Position numbers and translations under genes: made by a program. Under the pieces are notes generated by a model, which was not told the origin of the DNA, did no database searches, and worked only from the letters and a program-made list of their open reading frames with translations. 64,000 bases of DNA, taken from positions 1-64,000 of the forward strand of contig JACVVK020000334.1 in NCBI GenBank assembly GCA_018292915.2, written 5' to 3'. Shown piece by piece: positions 12,192 to 20,783 of this stretch. Origin of the DNA: Batillaria attramentaria (lineage: Eukaryota > Mollusca > Gastropoda > Batillariidae). The first letter of the stretch is position 1, and every line of letters starts with the position of its first letter.

Positions 12192-15100
12192 TAATTTATC
12201 TAGACATATAAATCCATACATATTAAACACAGATCCTAAAGTAATGTGTGATGTCCAAGTCTAATACTATGCAACTAAACTAAGAAATCTAAACTAAAAG
12301 ATGGCAAGGGCATAGCGGACATGACACAGCTGAGGAGTAAGCACAGTTTTGAAAATCTCAACAAATAAAATCTATACATACTGGGGACGGGCAGTAAACA
12401 CAGTCATGAGTTTAAAATAGATACTGCTGAGGGAATGAAAGATTTTTTAAACAAATTTTTCCTCGCTCGCGGTACTCTGTAGCGGCGCCCAGACGGGAGT
12501 TCTTGGAACTGATCATGGAGGGGGTGGGTGGGGTCGTTGACAATTGTAGTGGCCTTCCTCCTGACAGCCGTTATATAAAGATCATCTTGAGAGTACTGAC
12601 CCAGGCCAACTATCTTTCCTGCCACTCTGACTATACGAGACAGCCTTGCTTTGTTCTTCATGCTGAGATTGCCGTACCAGACTACGATGTTAAATGCCAG
12701 TACACTTTCAATTAAACTTCTATATACAGTTTCTAAAATTTCAGGACAAACATTAAAAGCTCTCAGTTTTCTAAGGAGGTACAGACGCTGGTTGGCCTTC
12801 TTCACGATAAAATCAGTGTTCTGAGTGAAGTCTAGTTTGTTGTCTACTATTGTGCCGAGATACTTAAACTCAGACACTACCTCCACAGGGTGGTCGTTCA
12901 CAATGACCGGCTGGAAGGGAAGATCACAGTCTCTTCTTTGGTCGATCACAAGTTCTTTTGTTTTTTGCACATTTAACTGAAGGAAGCTCTCTGTACACCA
13001 GCTAGCTACCATACCAATCAGTGAAAAATAACTGGCAAGGGAGTCTTCGTCTTTTAACATGCCAACTAAAGCCATGTCATCGGCAAACTTTAACAAACAG
13101 GTTACATCAGTATTGGAGCGCATATGGTCGGTATAGATGGAGAACATTGTTGGCGAAAGGCAACAACCCTGTGGACATCCGGAATTCAGCACCAGTTCGT
13201 CGGACAAGACACCACTGACCCTCACCCTCTGCGGCCTGTCCTTCAAAAAGTCACGCACCCACAGTACAATGTTAGAATTGACATTAAAATCAACTAACCG
13301 TTTTAAAAGCACAAGCGGTTCCACAGTATTAAAAGCACTAGAAAAATCTATGAAAAGTACCCGGATGTACGATTTTGAGTCCTCAAGATGCTTAGTAACA
13401 AGGTTAAACAACGTCAGACAAGCATCCTCCACTCCTCTGTGAGCCTTATAGGCGAACTGAAGCGGGTCAAGTTGCCCAGAAAGATCGTTCAACAGGTGAG
13501 TACGCACAACCTTCTCCATACACTTGGCCAACACAGATGTCAAGGCAACTGGGCGGAAATCATTAGGCTGACAAGCATTTGTTTTCTTTGGCACAGGTAT
13601 AATAGTAGAGGACTTCCACGAAGTCGGAACAATATGTAGGTCCAGTAAGTACTGATAGATGATTGTGAAAATCTTCCCCAACTGACCTGCGCATGTTTTC
13701 AGCACTTTACCTTTGATACCATCAGGGCCTGGAGCTTTGTACGCATTCAATTGTGAAAAGACCCTCACGACCTCATCCTCTGTAATCAACAGTTGTTCAG
13801 GCACAATATTCTGACAGAACGCATCACACTCAGCACTCGTGTCTCTAACATCAAAACGAGAATAAAAGTGATTTAAGCTGTTAGCTGTTTCGAGAGAATC
13901 GCCTGTATTCGGCATTAACTGTTTCTTTTGTTGGTTGCCCATCATAGTTTTTAAACCGATCCAGGCGTCTCTAGCATTACCAGATCGAAACTTCTCCTCC
14001 ACTTTGTTTTTATAATTCAGTCTCGCCATGCGCGACAGTCTCCGGAATTCTTTTTCTTTCTCGCGGTACTCTTCATGTTTTCCGCTGAGGAAAGCTAGCT
14101 TTTTAGCATTTAGATGCGCCTTCAGGTCTTTAGTCACCCACGGCTTGTTGTTAGCGTATACTTTCACGGTCTTAGTTTGGATAACTTTTTCCTCACAGAA
14201 TCGAACATATGACGACACTGTCTCCACTAGTTCATTTGGGTCGGAGCAACTCTCAATAAGCACATCCCAGTCAGTGGCCTCAAAACACCCCCTCAACTCC
14301 TCTGTACTATCGGGAGTCCACAGCTGCACAGATTTCGTCACTGGTTTGTCCCTTTTCACTTGTTGTCTATATTTAGGCAGTAGGTGTATGACGTTGTGGT
14401 CGGACTGCCCAAGCGGGGGCCGGCACACGGGTTTGTATGCATCGGTAATGTTGCCATAGCACAGATCTATTGTACGGTTCAGTCTAGTGGGACAAGTGAT
14501 GTATTGCTGAAGGGAGAGAAGGGGAGAAACGTCACACATGTTGAAATCCCCGAGTATCAACACAGGCTGGTCAGCCGAGCGGGCCAGTGCTGCATTGTAA
14601 ACCTCGGCTATAGTCTCCGCTGCAGCCTTGAAATCAGGTCCCGGTACATACACGAGAATGACAGTCAGTTGACCAAACTCGCGTGGCAAGTAGTGGGGGC
14701 GGAATGACACAGTCAGGAGTTCAAGGTCGCGGGTACACATCTGCTCACGCACACGAAACTGTGTGGCCCATTCTCCACTGACAAACATACACATTCCACC
14801 ACCAACACTTTTCTGTGTTTTTGTGTTGTCCCTGTCGGCACGTACAGTAGAAAAACCAGGCAGAGAAATCTCCCCACTATCCTCTGACAACCAAGTCTCT
14901 GTAAAACAGAGAAGATTACTGCGACGAAAATCTCCGTCAAAACGCATGAGGGCCTCTAGTTCATCCATCTTATTGGGTAGAGATCGAACGTTGGAAAGTG
15001 TGATGGTTGGGAGGGGGTGTCTGTTGCCTCGTCGTTTGAGTCTCTGTCTAACTCCTCCCCTCGAACCCCGCTTTTTCAGTTTTCGTCTTGATCTCAGAGT

Positions 15101-17242
15101 GTCTGTAAAGTCAGTGAGATTGTGCTTCAGTGTCGAGTCTAGATCAACGCCTGGTGTGTGCTGAAGCGACAGCAAAAACTCACGCGAGTAGGAAAACATG
15201 GCGGGACCGACCGGCCGGCGGTTGTCACAGACGGCGAAAATCGCCGGAGCAAAGTCACAGACGAGGTATACGGCCACAAGGAGCAAAAATAACTGTTCTC
15301 CCATGATGAAATGTCCGCATGCGCAATCCCGAAGAAAAATACAAGCTGGGACCTCACGTAAACAACATAAACACAGACAGACGAAGCGAGCCACGGGTCA
15401 CAACCGAGTTGCGCCCCCTTAACATAACGGGACTCGTGTCAGTGTCATCATTATTTGCTTTGCGGCGAAGGCTGTTGCTGGCTGGTCTATTTATAGAATC
15501 TTTGACGGCCATGTTAATACATGAAAAGCACGGCACTTTGAAAGGAAGCCGTGTTTCTGTAACACAGTGTATTAGGAGCGTGCTCGTCTGAACGGTGTAC
15601 AAATCTTGAAGTCTGCGAAATGAAAAGCGAAGAAAAAAAACATAAACAAACAAAAAACAAACAAACAAACAAACATTGGTTATTCGCAGTCTCCACTGTG
15701 TACACTAACGTATCGTGATAAATTGTGCAGACAAAGTGAGTTTCTCACCTGTGCCAGCTGACTGTCTCCATCCAACACGTGCTGTAGCTGCGTCCTGCTG
15801 ATGTAGGGCAGGATCAGCGTTTTGCGGACACTCACTCCCGGCGCCACGTCACTCATCACGTGATTCACAACCTTCTCACACTTGTCCAGCTGTTTTACGG
15901 CCTTGGTGACCTTGTCAGCCACAGCTTTGTCTGTTGGATTGTTGCCATGGATACCCACTGACTTGATCTCCCCGAGCAGGACGCCGTATTCGCGGTGTAT
16001 GACGATGACGTCAAAGTCGCCCTCTCGCTGTGTGGCGGGAAGATCCCCGGGTAGCGGGAACTGAGCAGCGTGGGTAGCATCCAGCTTGTTCAGGTAGTCA
16101 GTGAAGTCTAGTGACGACATCACAAACATGGCTTCCTGTCGCTGCTCTCCTAGCGTCTGTAGACAGTGCAGCACGTGCTGTTGGGCGAAGTCGTCACGTG
16201 AGTCGGTTTCTTGCACGTTGATTGGCTGAGCGACTGGATGCTGCTCTCTGGTCCACAGACTGTGGTCCGTGTGTCGTATGTTGATTGGCTGGGTGATGGG
16301 GACGTATTCCCGTGTCCACATGCTGTATGCTGAGTGACCTGGTGTTACATGAGACGTGTGTTGACCTGTTTCCCGTGTCCACATACTATGTGATGAGTGT
16401 TGTCTCATCGCGCTACGACTATTGCCTGAAGGTGAGACAAACGGAGGACTGACAAATCCCGGTAAAGGTCGCAGCACCAGGACCGGTTGCCCGGCAACAG
16501 TGTCTCTATCATACGGCACACGGTTCATGATGTAGGGCGGTACACAGTAAGTCCGGGTGTCAAGGTCACGGTATAGTGACGTCACCACGCGTCTCCACTC
16601 ATTCTCCAAAGTCTGTTGCGTAGTCACTGAGCCTGAGGTGGTGACTGGTGTAGAAGTTGCTGGTGAGGTGGTGACTGATGTAGTAGTTACTGGTGAGGTG
16701 GTGACTGGTGTAGTAGGTACTGGTGAGGTGGTGACTGGTGTAGTAGGTACTGGTGAGGTGGTGACTGGTGTAGTAGTTGCTGGTGAGGTGGTGACTGGTG
16801 TAGTAGTTACTGGTGAGGTGGTGACTGGTGTAGTAGTTACTGGTGAGGTGGTGACTGGTGTAGTAGGTACTGGTGAGGTGGTGACTGGTGTCGTAGGTAC
16901 TGGTAAGGTGGTGACTGGTGTAGTAGTTGCTGGTGAGGTGGTGACTGGTGTAGTAGGTGCTGGTGAGGTGGTGACTGGTGTAGTAGTAGCTAGTGTGGTT
17001 GTGACCGGGGCGGTAACTGCTGGTGATGTGGCGACAAGGGCGGTAACTGCTGGTGATGTGGTGACAAGGGCGGTAACTGCTGGTGATGTGGTGACTGGGG
17101 TGGTGGATGCTGGTGATGTGGTGACAAGGGCGGTAACTGGTGGTGAGATGGTGACTGGGGTGTGGAGTGACGTGGAGCTGGTGACCGTGACAGGGTGAGT
17201 GTTCCCTGGTCCAGGATCTGATGCTGGACATCTTTCCGACAT
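6601..17242 (-). CDS. NERD nuclease-SF1 helicase gene, paralogue 1 (5 exons, 999 residues)
   Basis: Five minus-strand exons (15749-17242, 11420-11622, 9107-9598, 7537-7901, 6601-7046) join with consistent phases 0/2/2/1 and total 3000 bases, ending in TAG. The predicted product carries a Thr-rich repeat, three WTRE repeats, a NERD-type PD-(D/E)XK nuclease and a superfamily 1 helicase with Walker A, Walker B, RS motif, motif V and motif VI. NERD is known as a nuclease-related domain; combining it with an SF1 helicase implies DNA or RNA unwinding and cleavage. That activity and an intracellular location (no signal peptide or membrane segment seen) are inference. I do not recognise a named gene. 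Intron 1 holds a full-length LINE, intron 2 a 108-bp minisatellite. The exact open frame and conserved splice sites argue that it is functional. Confidence 0.85.
7047..7536 (-). other. paralogue 1 intron 4
   Basis: GTATGT donor and CAG acceptor. It contains a poly-G run at about 7207-7246, a GTT/CAA microsatellite (7381-7404) and ATG/ATC repeats near 7490-7505. The same intron is present at 21568-22045 and 46622-47111 with the same microsatellites at different lengths. Confidence 0.8.
7537..7901 (-). CDS. paralogue 1 exon 4: helicase middle part with RS motif
   Basis: The acceptor is a textbook pyrimidine tract ending TCTCTGTAACAG. The exon has 365 bases in all three paralogues. The peptide runs VVGPRTQRLVRELLAACG, then an LSLWASSV strand in the position of motif III, PLTVPLRSCPAVVREV (motif IV-like RS), then YSDSGTPSPSD and a RWPVECWRCG block with two Cys. 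The donor is GTATGT after GTGATGG. The residues just inside the acceptor, the strand after LSLW and the segment between VREV and YSDSG differ sharply between paralogues while the rest is nearly invariant. Confidence 0.85.
7902..9106 (-). other. paralogue 1 intron 3 with SINE
   Basis: Intron between the Walker A/B exon and the RS-motif exon, GT/AG borders. It contains a SINE at 8494-8648, a poly-G run at about 8691-8717, and long stretches almost identical to 22411-25961 and 47477-54609 apart from insertions there. It is the reference for reading the insertions and inversion in paralogues 2 and 3. Confidence 0.8.
8494..8648 (-). mobile_element. tRNA-derived SINE in intron 3
   Basis: On the minus strand the head reads GAGCCGGGATAGCCAAATGG (A-box-like) followed by a GGTCGTGAGTTCCAATCCC B-box-like block, then the CCTGTGATATCACCC body and a GACGTTAAACTCCC tail. 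The same insertion is at the same intron position in paralogue 2 (25326-25486) and paralogue 3 (53977-54138), so it predates the gene duplications. Confidence 0.85.
9107..9598 (-). CDS. paralogue 1 exon 3: helicase Walker A and Walker B
   Basis: The acceptor is TATGTTGACAG, the donor AG|GTAGGT. The exon begins by completing an Arg codon, then FVGPATTVRVH. The peptide contains LTPGQLDLL (Q-motif-like), Walker A in LTGPPGTGKTVVL, and Walker B in LHVLIDEA, the core of an SF1 helicase ATPase. Length 492 bases; paralogue 2 has one Gln codon fewer, paralogue 3 the same length. The last five residues after DEA are HFTLR here, EFTDR and YLRSR in the other paralogues, although the adjoining intron is identical. 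Confidence 0.88.
9599..11419 (-). other. paralogue 1 intron 2
   Basis: GT/AG intron. It holds GTT/CAA and CAC/CAA trinucleotide runs (9628-9805), AAT/ATG runs (9810-9870), an ATC run (9907-9933), and the 108-bp minisatellite (10021-11424) that begins right at the exon 2 donor. Confidence 0.85.
10021..11424. repeat. 108-bp minisatellite, 13 units, carrying a splice-donor copy
   Basis: GTAGTGAAGCATGTCTATAC starts at 10021 and every 108 bp to 11317, giving 13 nearly identical units. Each unit includes CTTCCTCACCTGCTG, on the minus strand CAGCAG|GTGAGGAAG, the donor of exon 2. The last unit abuts the real donor at 11419/11420. The same array has 2 units in paralogue 2 (27420-27635) and 9 in paralogue 3 (58857-59766 plus 60291-60352). 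Confidence 0.97.
11420..11622 (-). CDS. paralogue 1 exon 2: small Cys-containing linker exon
   Basis: The acceptor is CTCCCTTTTTCAG; the exon reads RVCGCVGAPDVRAAVALCVC and onward to YQTLVSR, with donor AG|GTGAGG. It has 203 bases in all three paralogues with only two amino-acid differences, so it is the most conserved exon seen. CxC pairs near both ends of the first helix could bind metal, but no known zinc-binding pattern is evident. It links the nuclease exon to the helicase exon. Confidence 0.85.
11704..12050 (-). mobile_element. SINE-like element with conserved GGAGTACC core and (TAA)n tail
   Basis: On the minus strand there is GGGTTCTCTCTGGGTACTCC followed by a CGGCTTCCTCC block, a conserved core seen in several animal SINEs, then a 3' part ending GGGTAAAGCTCCTATACAA and an ATT-rich tail. 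A homologous copy sits at the same place in paralogue 3 (60640-60960); paralogue 2 keeps only the 3' end (27920-28070). Confidence 0.6.
12093..15418 (-). mobile_element. full-length Rex1/CR1-like LINE with 7-bp target duplication
   Basis: The element is inserted in intron 1 of paralogue 1 and flanked by TTAACAT at 12086-12092 and 15419-15425. The uninterrupted target is visible at 62108-62125 near paralogue 3. The 3' end (left side here) is a short tandem tail of ATTGA units after an ACAATAAAG-like signal, typical of CR1-group LINEs. The 5' end begins GGGGGCGCAACTCGG, close to the start of the open frame, so this is probably a complete, recent copy. Confidence 0.9.
12404..15304 (-). CDS. LINE endonuclease-reverse transcriptase (Rex1/CR1-like)
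   Basis: One uninterrupted frame. I take the ATG at 15304 (MGEQLFLLLV); the frame is open about 30 codons further upstream. An apurinic-type endonuclease occupies the first third, with NVRSLPNK, FTETWL, GDFNMCD and GQSDHN. Reverse transcriptase follows, with YKAPGPDGIKGK, FIDFSSAFNT, SGCPQGCCLSP and the catalytic FADDMA. The C-terminus ends with HPLHDQF and PSGRRYRVPRARK, the usual ending of Rex1-type elements. No ORF1 is visible. The protein would copy its own RNA at nicked DNA. The intact frame suggests recent activity. Confidence 0.92.
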   Translation of the reverse strand: MGEQLFLLLVAVYLVCDFAPAIFAVCDNRRPVGPAMFSYSREFLLSLQHTPGVDLDSTLKHNLTDFTDTLRSRRKLKKRGSRGGVRQRLKRRGNRHPLPTITLSNVRSLPNKMDELEALMRFDGDFRRSNLLCFTETWLSEDSGEISLPGFSTVRADRDNTKTQKSVGGGMCMFVSGEWATQFRVREQMCTRDLELLTVSFRPHYLPREFGQLTVILVYVPGPDFKAAAETIAEVYNAALARSADQPVLILGDFNMCDVSPLLSLQQYITCPTRLNRTIDLCYGNITDAYKPVCRPPLGQSDHNVIHLLPKYRQQVKRDKPVTKSVQLWTPDSTEELRGCFEATDWDVLIESCSDPNELVETVSSYVRFCEEKVIQTKTVKVYANNKPWVTKDLKAHLNAKKLAFLSGKHEEYREKEKEFRRLSRMARLNYKNKVEEKFRSGNARDAWIGLKTMMGNQQKKQLMPNTGDSLETANSLNHFYSRFDVRDTSAECDAFCQNIVPEQLLITEDEVVRVFSQLNAYKAPGPDGIKGKVLKTCAGQLGKIFTIIYQYLLDLHIVPTSWKSSTIIPVPKKTNACQPNDFRPVALTSVLAKCMEKVVRTHLLNDLSGQLDPLQFAYKAHRGVEDACLTLFNLVTKHLEDSKSYIRVLFIDFSSAFNTVEPLVLLKRLVDFNVNSNIVLWVRDFLKDRPQRVRVSGVLSDELVLNSGCPQGCCLSPTMFSIYTDHMRSNTDVTCLLKFADDMALVGMLKDEDSLASYFSLIGMVASWCTESFLQLNVQKTKELVIDQRRDCDLPFQPVIVNDHPVEVVSEFKYLGTIVDNKLDFTQNTDFIVKKANQRLYLLRKLRAFNVCPEILETVYRSLIESVLAFNIVVWYGNLSMKNKARLSRIVRVAGKIVGLGQYSQDDLYITAVRRKATTIVNDPTHPLHDQFQELPSGRRYRVPRARKNLFKKSFIPSAVSILNS
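15419..15748 (-). other. paralogue 1 intron 1, part next to exon 1
   Basis: About 110 bp (15421-15530, with CTATTTATAGAATCTTT) matches 62115-62215 beside paralogue 3, marking the common duplicated flank. A CAAA-rich run lies at 15640-15675. Nothing coding is seen. Confidence 0.6.
15749..17242 (-). CDS. paralogue 1 exon 1: Thr-rich repeat, WTRE repeats and NERD nuclease
   Basis: Starts MSERCPASDPGPG at 17242. Residues about 27-200 are about 18 imperfect ten-residue units of the type TTSPVTTTPV. Residues about 285-345 hold three 21-residue units with S(M/L)WTRE. The NERD domain spans about 351-498: Asp in GDFDVIVIH, then LLGEIKSVG giving the E-x-K pair, then a KAVKQLDKC helix, the pattern of PD-(D/E)XK nucleases. 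The exon ends at GGCACAG|GTGAGA. An out-of-frame ATG eight bases upstream (17250) opens an overlapping frame and is conserved in paralogue 2. The start choice rests on this conservation. Confidence 0.87.
16630..17165 (-). repeat. 30-bp coding minisatellite (Thr/Ser/Pro-rich), about 18 units
   Basis: Plus-strand units read GGTGAGGTGGTGACTGGTGT plus ten more variable bases, an exact 30-bp period that keeps frame. Paralogue 2 has about 43 units at 30745-32060. The opposite strand is also open (Val/Gly-rich), which is a by-product. Confidence 0.95.
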
Positions 17243-17325
17243 TTTGTCATGATCTGTGTCCGGTCACGGCGTCACGAATTGTCTACCGGCGTAAACAACA
17301 TGTGACAGATCCAGACACCGTGAGC

Positions 17326-17520
17326 ACTTTGTGTACTGTCTGTGATGAAGGTTTACACACTGTGTGAAAGAATCACGTGATTACTTTGTGCACTGTCTGT
17401 GATGAAGGTTCCACACTGTGTTAAAGAGTCACGTGATTACTTTGTGTATTGTCTGTGATGAAGGTTTACAACTATGTGAAAGAATCACGTGATTACTTTG
17501 TGCACTGCCTGTGATGAAGG
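17326..17520. promoter_or_regulatory. about 56-bp repeats with CACGTG boxes upstream of paralogue 1
   Basis: About 85 bp upstream of the start codon, ACTTTGTGNACTGYCTGTGA recurs at 17326, 17383, 17439 and 17494. The first three units each end in TCACGTGATT, a palindromic E-box core. A further TCACGTGATTAAGACAG follows the SINE at about 17728. Position makes a promoter role plausible; no TATA box is seen. Regulatory function is inference. Confidence 0.5.
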
Positions 17521-17704
17521 AGGGAGCCGGGGTGGCCGAATAGAAAAGCGTTGGACTTCTAATGCTCGGGTCGTGAGTTCGTATCCCGGCTGGGGCCAAA
17601 TATTTCTGCTGGCTTTTTCATCGTTGCCCCGTCTTTGATATCACCCTATGTGGTGGAAAAGGACGTTAAACACCAAAAAACCCACCCACTTACCCACCCA
17701 CCCC
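17521..17704 (+). mobile_element. tRNA-derived SINE with 12-bp target duplication
   Basis: A clean copy with CTGTGATGAAGG at 17509-17520 and 17705-17716. The head reads GGAGCCGGGGTGGCCGAATA, followed by a GCGTTGGACTTCTAATGC anticodon-arm-like stretch and a GGTCGTGAGTTCGTATCCC B-box. The body has GATATCACCCTATGTGG, and the tail is GGACGTTAAAC followed by CCCA repeats. It split the upstream repeats of paralogue 1. I use it as the reference copy of this family. Confidence 0.9.
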
Positions 17705-17716
17705 CTGTGATGAAGG

Positions 17717-18837
17717 TTTAAAAGAGTCACGTGATTAAGACAGATTCCTCCTGGAGTTGTGGATGCTGTACGTACCGCGCCAGACACATGAATTATGATC
17801 TCGTTGTCTGGACCATCATGTTTTTCTTTCTGGCGTCATGTTGTGTCGTGATTGTTGTAACGACTGAAAACTCTAGTTGTAGCCATGATACAGTCCTGGG
17901 TGAACATGAAGACAAAGAAATGTGTAGACATCAGGAGACTGACAGCTTCTTACAGACAAGATGAGTAACCCTGTTCAGGCGTTTTGACCAGGAAAAAGTG
18001 TTGACAAAATGTTGTTGGTGAAGAAATCTGGTCTTCTTTCCGCAACAGGTCCGCACGCTGTAGACGCATTATGACGCCCAACCTGATCTATCTCACCATT
18101 TTACAACAGTTCCACAAATAATCCATCTTCATTTTATAGACTTCATGTCCAAAGCAATTCAGAAACTTGTTGTAAAGAGTTCATCCCATCCCTCATGTCT
18201 ATCAGTTATATCCGTGTCAGTTTGTTCGTCAGCAAGTCTCACTGTCTCAGAAACTTCCTCACAGTGAAGTAATGCGTGAGACAACATGTACAATATACAT
18301 ACACACTCCTGGCTTAAGCTGAAGTGCTGTAATGATCGTAGCGTGAGTGTCTCAACTGTGCCCAATGCACGAGTAATTGATACTGTGTCTACCCACCCTC
18401 CCCTCTTCACTCCCATCTCTCATGAGAAACAAGTTCAGACCGAGTTTGACAGATTATGGGGTACTGATCTGTATTGAAGGTTTTCTCGGGTTACAGGTTC
18501 AACACGCAGCTAGTGTCGTCTTGCCAAAACTCTACAGCGACAAAAGGAACTGGATAATATTACCTTAGTGGTGTGCACGGACCGTAACAATGAAGAGCAA
18601 AGAACGATCCGCGTGTTCAATGAAGCAGAACTACAGCACGGTTGTTGTAGTCAATTTCTGTATGATAACTCAAAATGGTTCACTCGATTTGCCGTGTGAG
18701 ACAATGAATCCCCTACACATAGATACCACAGCTGTCTTATACAATGTAGTGTGATGTTGTCGATGACAAATCAGGAACAGTTCAGTCTGAAGTAGGTCTT
18801 TAGAATTTGTATGAATTGTAAACTTGTCATTATTGTC

Positions 18838-18881
<44 letters not shown>

Positions 18882-19865
18882 AGAGAGAGAGAGAGAGATG
18901 AAATGAAATGAAACTTTATTTGTCAACGGTAAAAGACATTGGTCCAGTGGTCCAGTTTTCATTCTTGCCGTTGCTAATGCTACACACACACACACACACA
19001 CACACACGACATTGTATTGTATCAGTTATCTGTAGTGACGTGTGGTGTGCGTGTCAGTATATCCGTGTAAAGTGTTACTGCTACGAGAAGGGGGCGTGTT
19101 TTGATGAGGCGTCTCCTACACCAGGATACTTTGTCTGACTTCCTGTACGTTCATCAGTCTCCCGTTGTGTATAGTTTACCTACTTGGTTATCCTGGGGAC
19201 GACCCCTCGTCACCACTACGTCATTGTTACGTCAAACAACACAACACGACCACAAACAATGCACTCTCTCTATATCTGTGACAAACAATTCAATCAAAAT
19301 GAACAAAACTTTATTATTCACAAAACCTCCTCCTCCCTTGGTTCTTCACGTAATTCATTTTAACATAGGTTTAGTCACTATCTACACAGGTCAACTATAT
19401 AATCACACAGCCGACGTAACTAACTCACGGAAATAAAAGTGCCCACGATGGACGCGTTCAGTTTACGAGTTTTGTGCTGTTGTTTGGTTTATATCACTCC
19501 CAACCCTTGTTGTTTTATCCCAAAACAAAGCCACCTCCCGTGTCTATCCCAGCTACTTGCCTTACAACAACGGAGGAGATTTCCCGCGTATTCCGTGCGC
19601 TAGACCCCACACTCTGCAACCCTCTACCCAACACTAAGTGTACCCACTACTCTATACACCCGGCGGGCCGCTCATAATGTTCTGTCAACCATCTAAATTG
19701 TAGGTAATTATTACAAGTCCACTATACTGTCCACACGTTAGAGACAAAAGAGGGGCGACAACACACTCAGTCTCCTACCGTTCGCTTATAATCACTACCA
19801 CTACCCTACGTCTACACTTATCAACTATGACCAAATTAAAAACCCACTATATTTCCAGAAACGCT
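17717..19865. other. spacer between paralogues 1 and 2; no gene recognised
   Basis: It contains a GT run at 18841-18880 with adjacent GA, an AC run at 18982-19008 and a LINE 3' tail at 18893-18985. Open frames here are short and have no recognisable motif or paralogous copy. Nothing else can be supported. Confidence 0.5.
18893..18985 (-). mobile_element. LINE 3' tail fragment
   Basis: On the minus strand the sequence ends GACAAATAAAGTTTCATTTC followed by repeated TTTCA units, an AATAAA-type signal plus short tandem tail as in CR1-like LINE ends. Only about 90 bp is recognisable. Confidence 0.5.
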
Positions 19866-19945
19866 GATGGGTGGGTGTTTGGGAGTTTAACGTCCTTTTC
19901 CAACACGTGTGGGTGATATCAAAGATGGGGCAACGAGAAAACGTG
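19866..19945 (-). mobile_element. SINE 3' fragment
   Basis: GGGTGGGTGTTTGGGAGTTT with GGTGATATCAAAGATGGGGC matches the reverse complement of the SINE tail and body. The tRNA-like head is absent; the L1-like fragment follows. Confidence 0.65.
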
Positions 19946-19971
19946 TCTCTGTCTAAAAGGTGTCTTTTCTT

Positions 19972-20694
19972 TCATCCTCCAAGAACCTTTTTTACTTCTT
20001 GCAGTTTTCCTTCAAAGTTTAAATAACTGATCTGGTCCATATTGACGGAAACTACCATGCCTAGAGCTTTGAAAATACCCGGATCCCACTGAAAGTTACG
20101 ATCCCTTAAAAATCGGACCCCGCATTTACGACTGTTTCCTATCCATATAATATTCGTTTTCTCATTGTTAATTACTAGATCTGACATTTCAGCAAATTTA
20201 TCGAGGGTGTGTCTAGTTTCACAAAATGATTTTTCTCTACCATCTAAAAATATAGTTGTATCATCTGCGAACAGATTCAGTAGGACCACGTTATTACGTA
20301 CTTTACTACCCTTGATATCATTGTTCTTTCTCAGCATCAGTGATAATATTTCGGCTGCTATAAGGTATAAATATGCCGAGATGGGGTCCCCCTGTCTACA
20401 GCCTCTGTGTAGGGCAAACCAGCTAGAATATTGTCCATTGAGATATACACAAGATTTTGCATTTTTGTATAATGTGCTGAACCAGCGGACCATTGTCGGG
20501 GTAAACTGAAAGAAATGCAAACATTGTTCAATAAAACGCCATGAAACACTGTCGAACGCTTTCTGAAAGTCTACGGTAATGATCAATCCTGGAATATGCT
20601 CCTTTTCTGTATACATCATAACATCATACAATGTTCTGATACACTCTCCAATATATCGGCCTTTTAAGAAACCCTTCTGACCCTTATTAATAAT
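19972..20694 (-). pseudogene. L1/Tx1-like LINE reverse transcriptase fragment
   Basis: An open stretch of about 240 codons covers the middle of a reverse transcriptase: QKGFLKGRYIGE, TVDFQKAFDSVSW, RGCRQGDPISAYLY and the catalytic FADDTTIFLDG. The endonuclease and C-terminal parts are missing and no start codon belongs to it, so it is a truncated copy. Motif wording fits the L1/Tx1 side of LINEs rather than the Rex1-like element at 12093-15418. It lies just downstream of paralogue 2. Confidence 0.82.
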
Positions 20695-20783
20695 ATTGTT
20701 GTTGATGTTGTTGTTGTTGTTGTTGTATTGTTCACAGTGTGTGCTGTGTCATGGCTAGTGTGGTCAGTGTTATTTATTTTCAT

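Noticed and set aside
16557..17198. 213-codon plus-strand Val-rich frame
   Set aside because: Same reason: the opposite strand of the Thr-rich repeat in paralogue 1.
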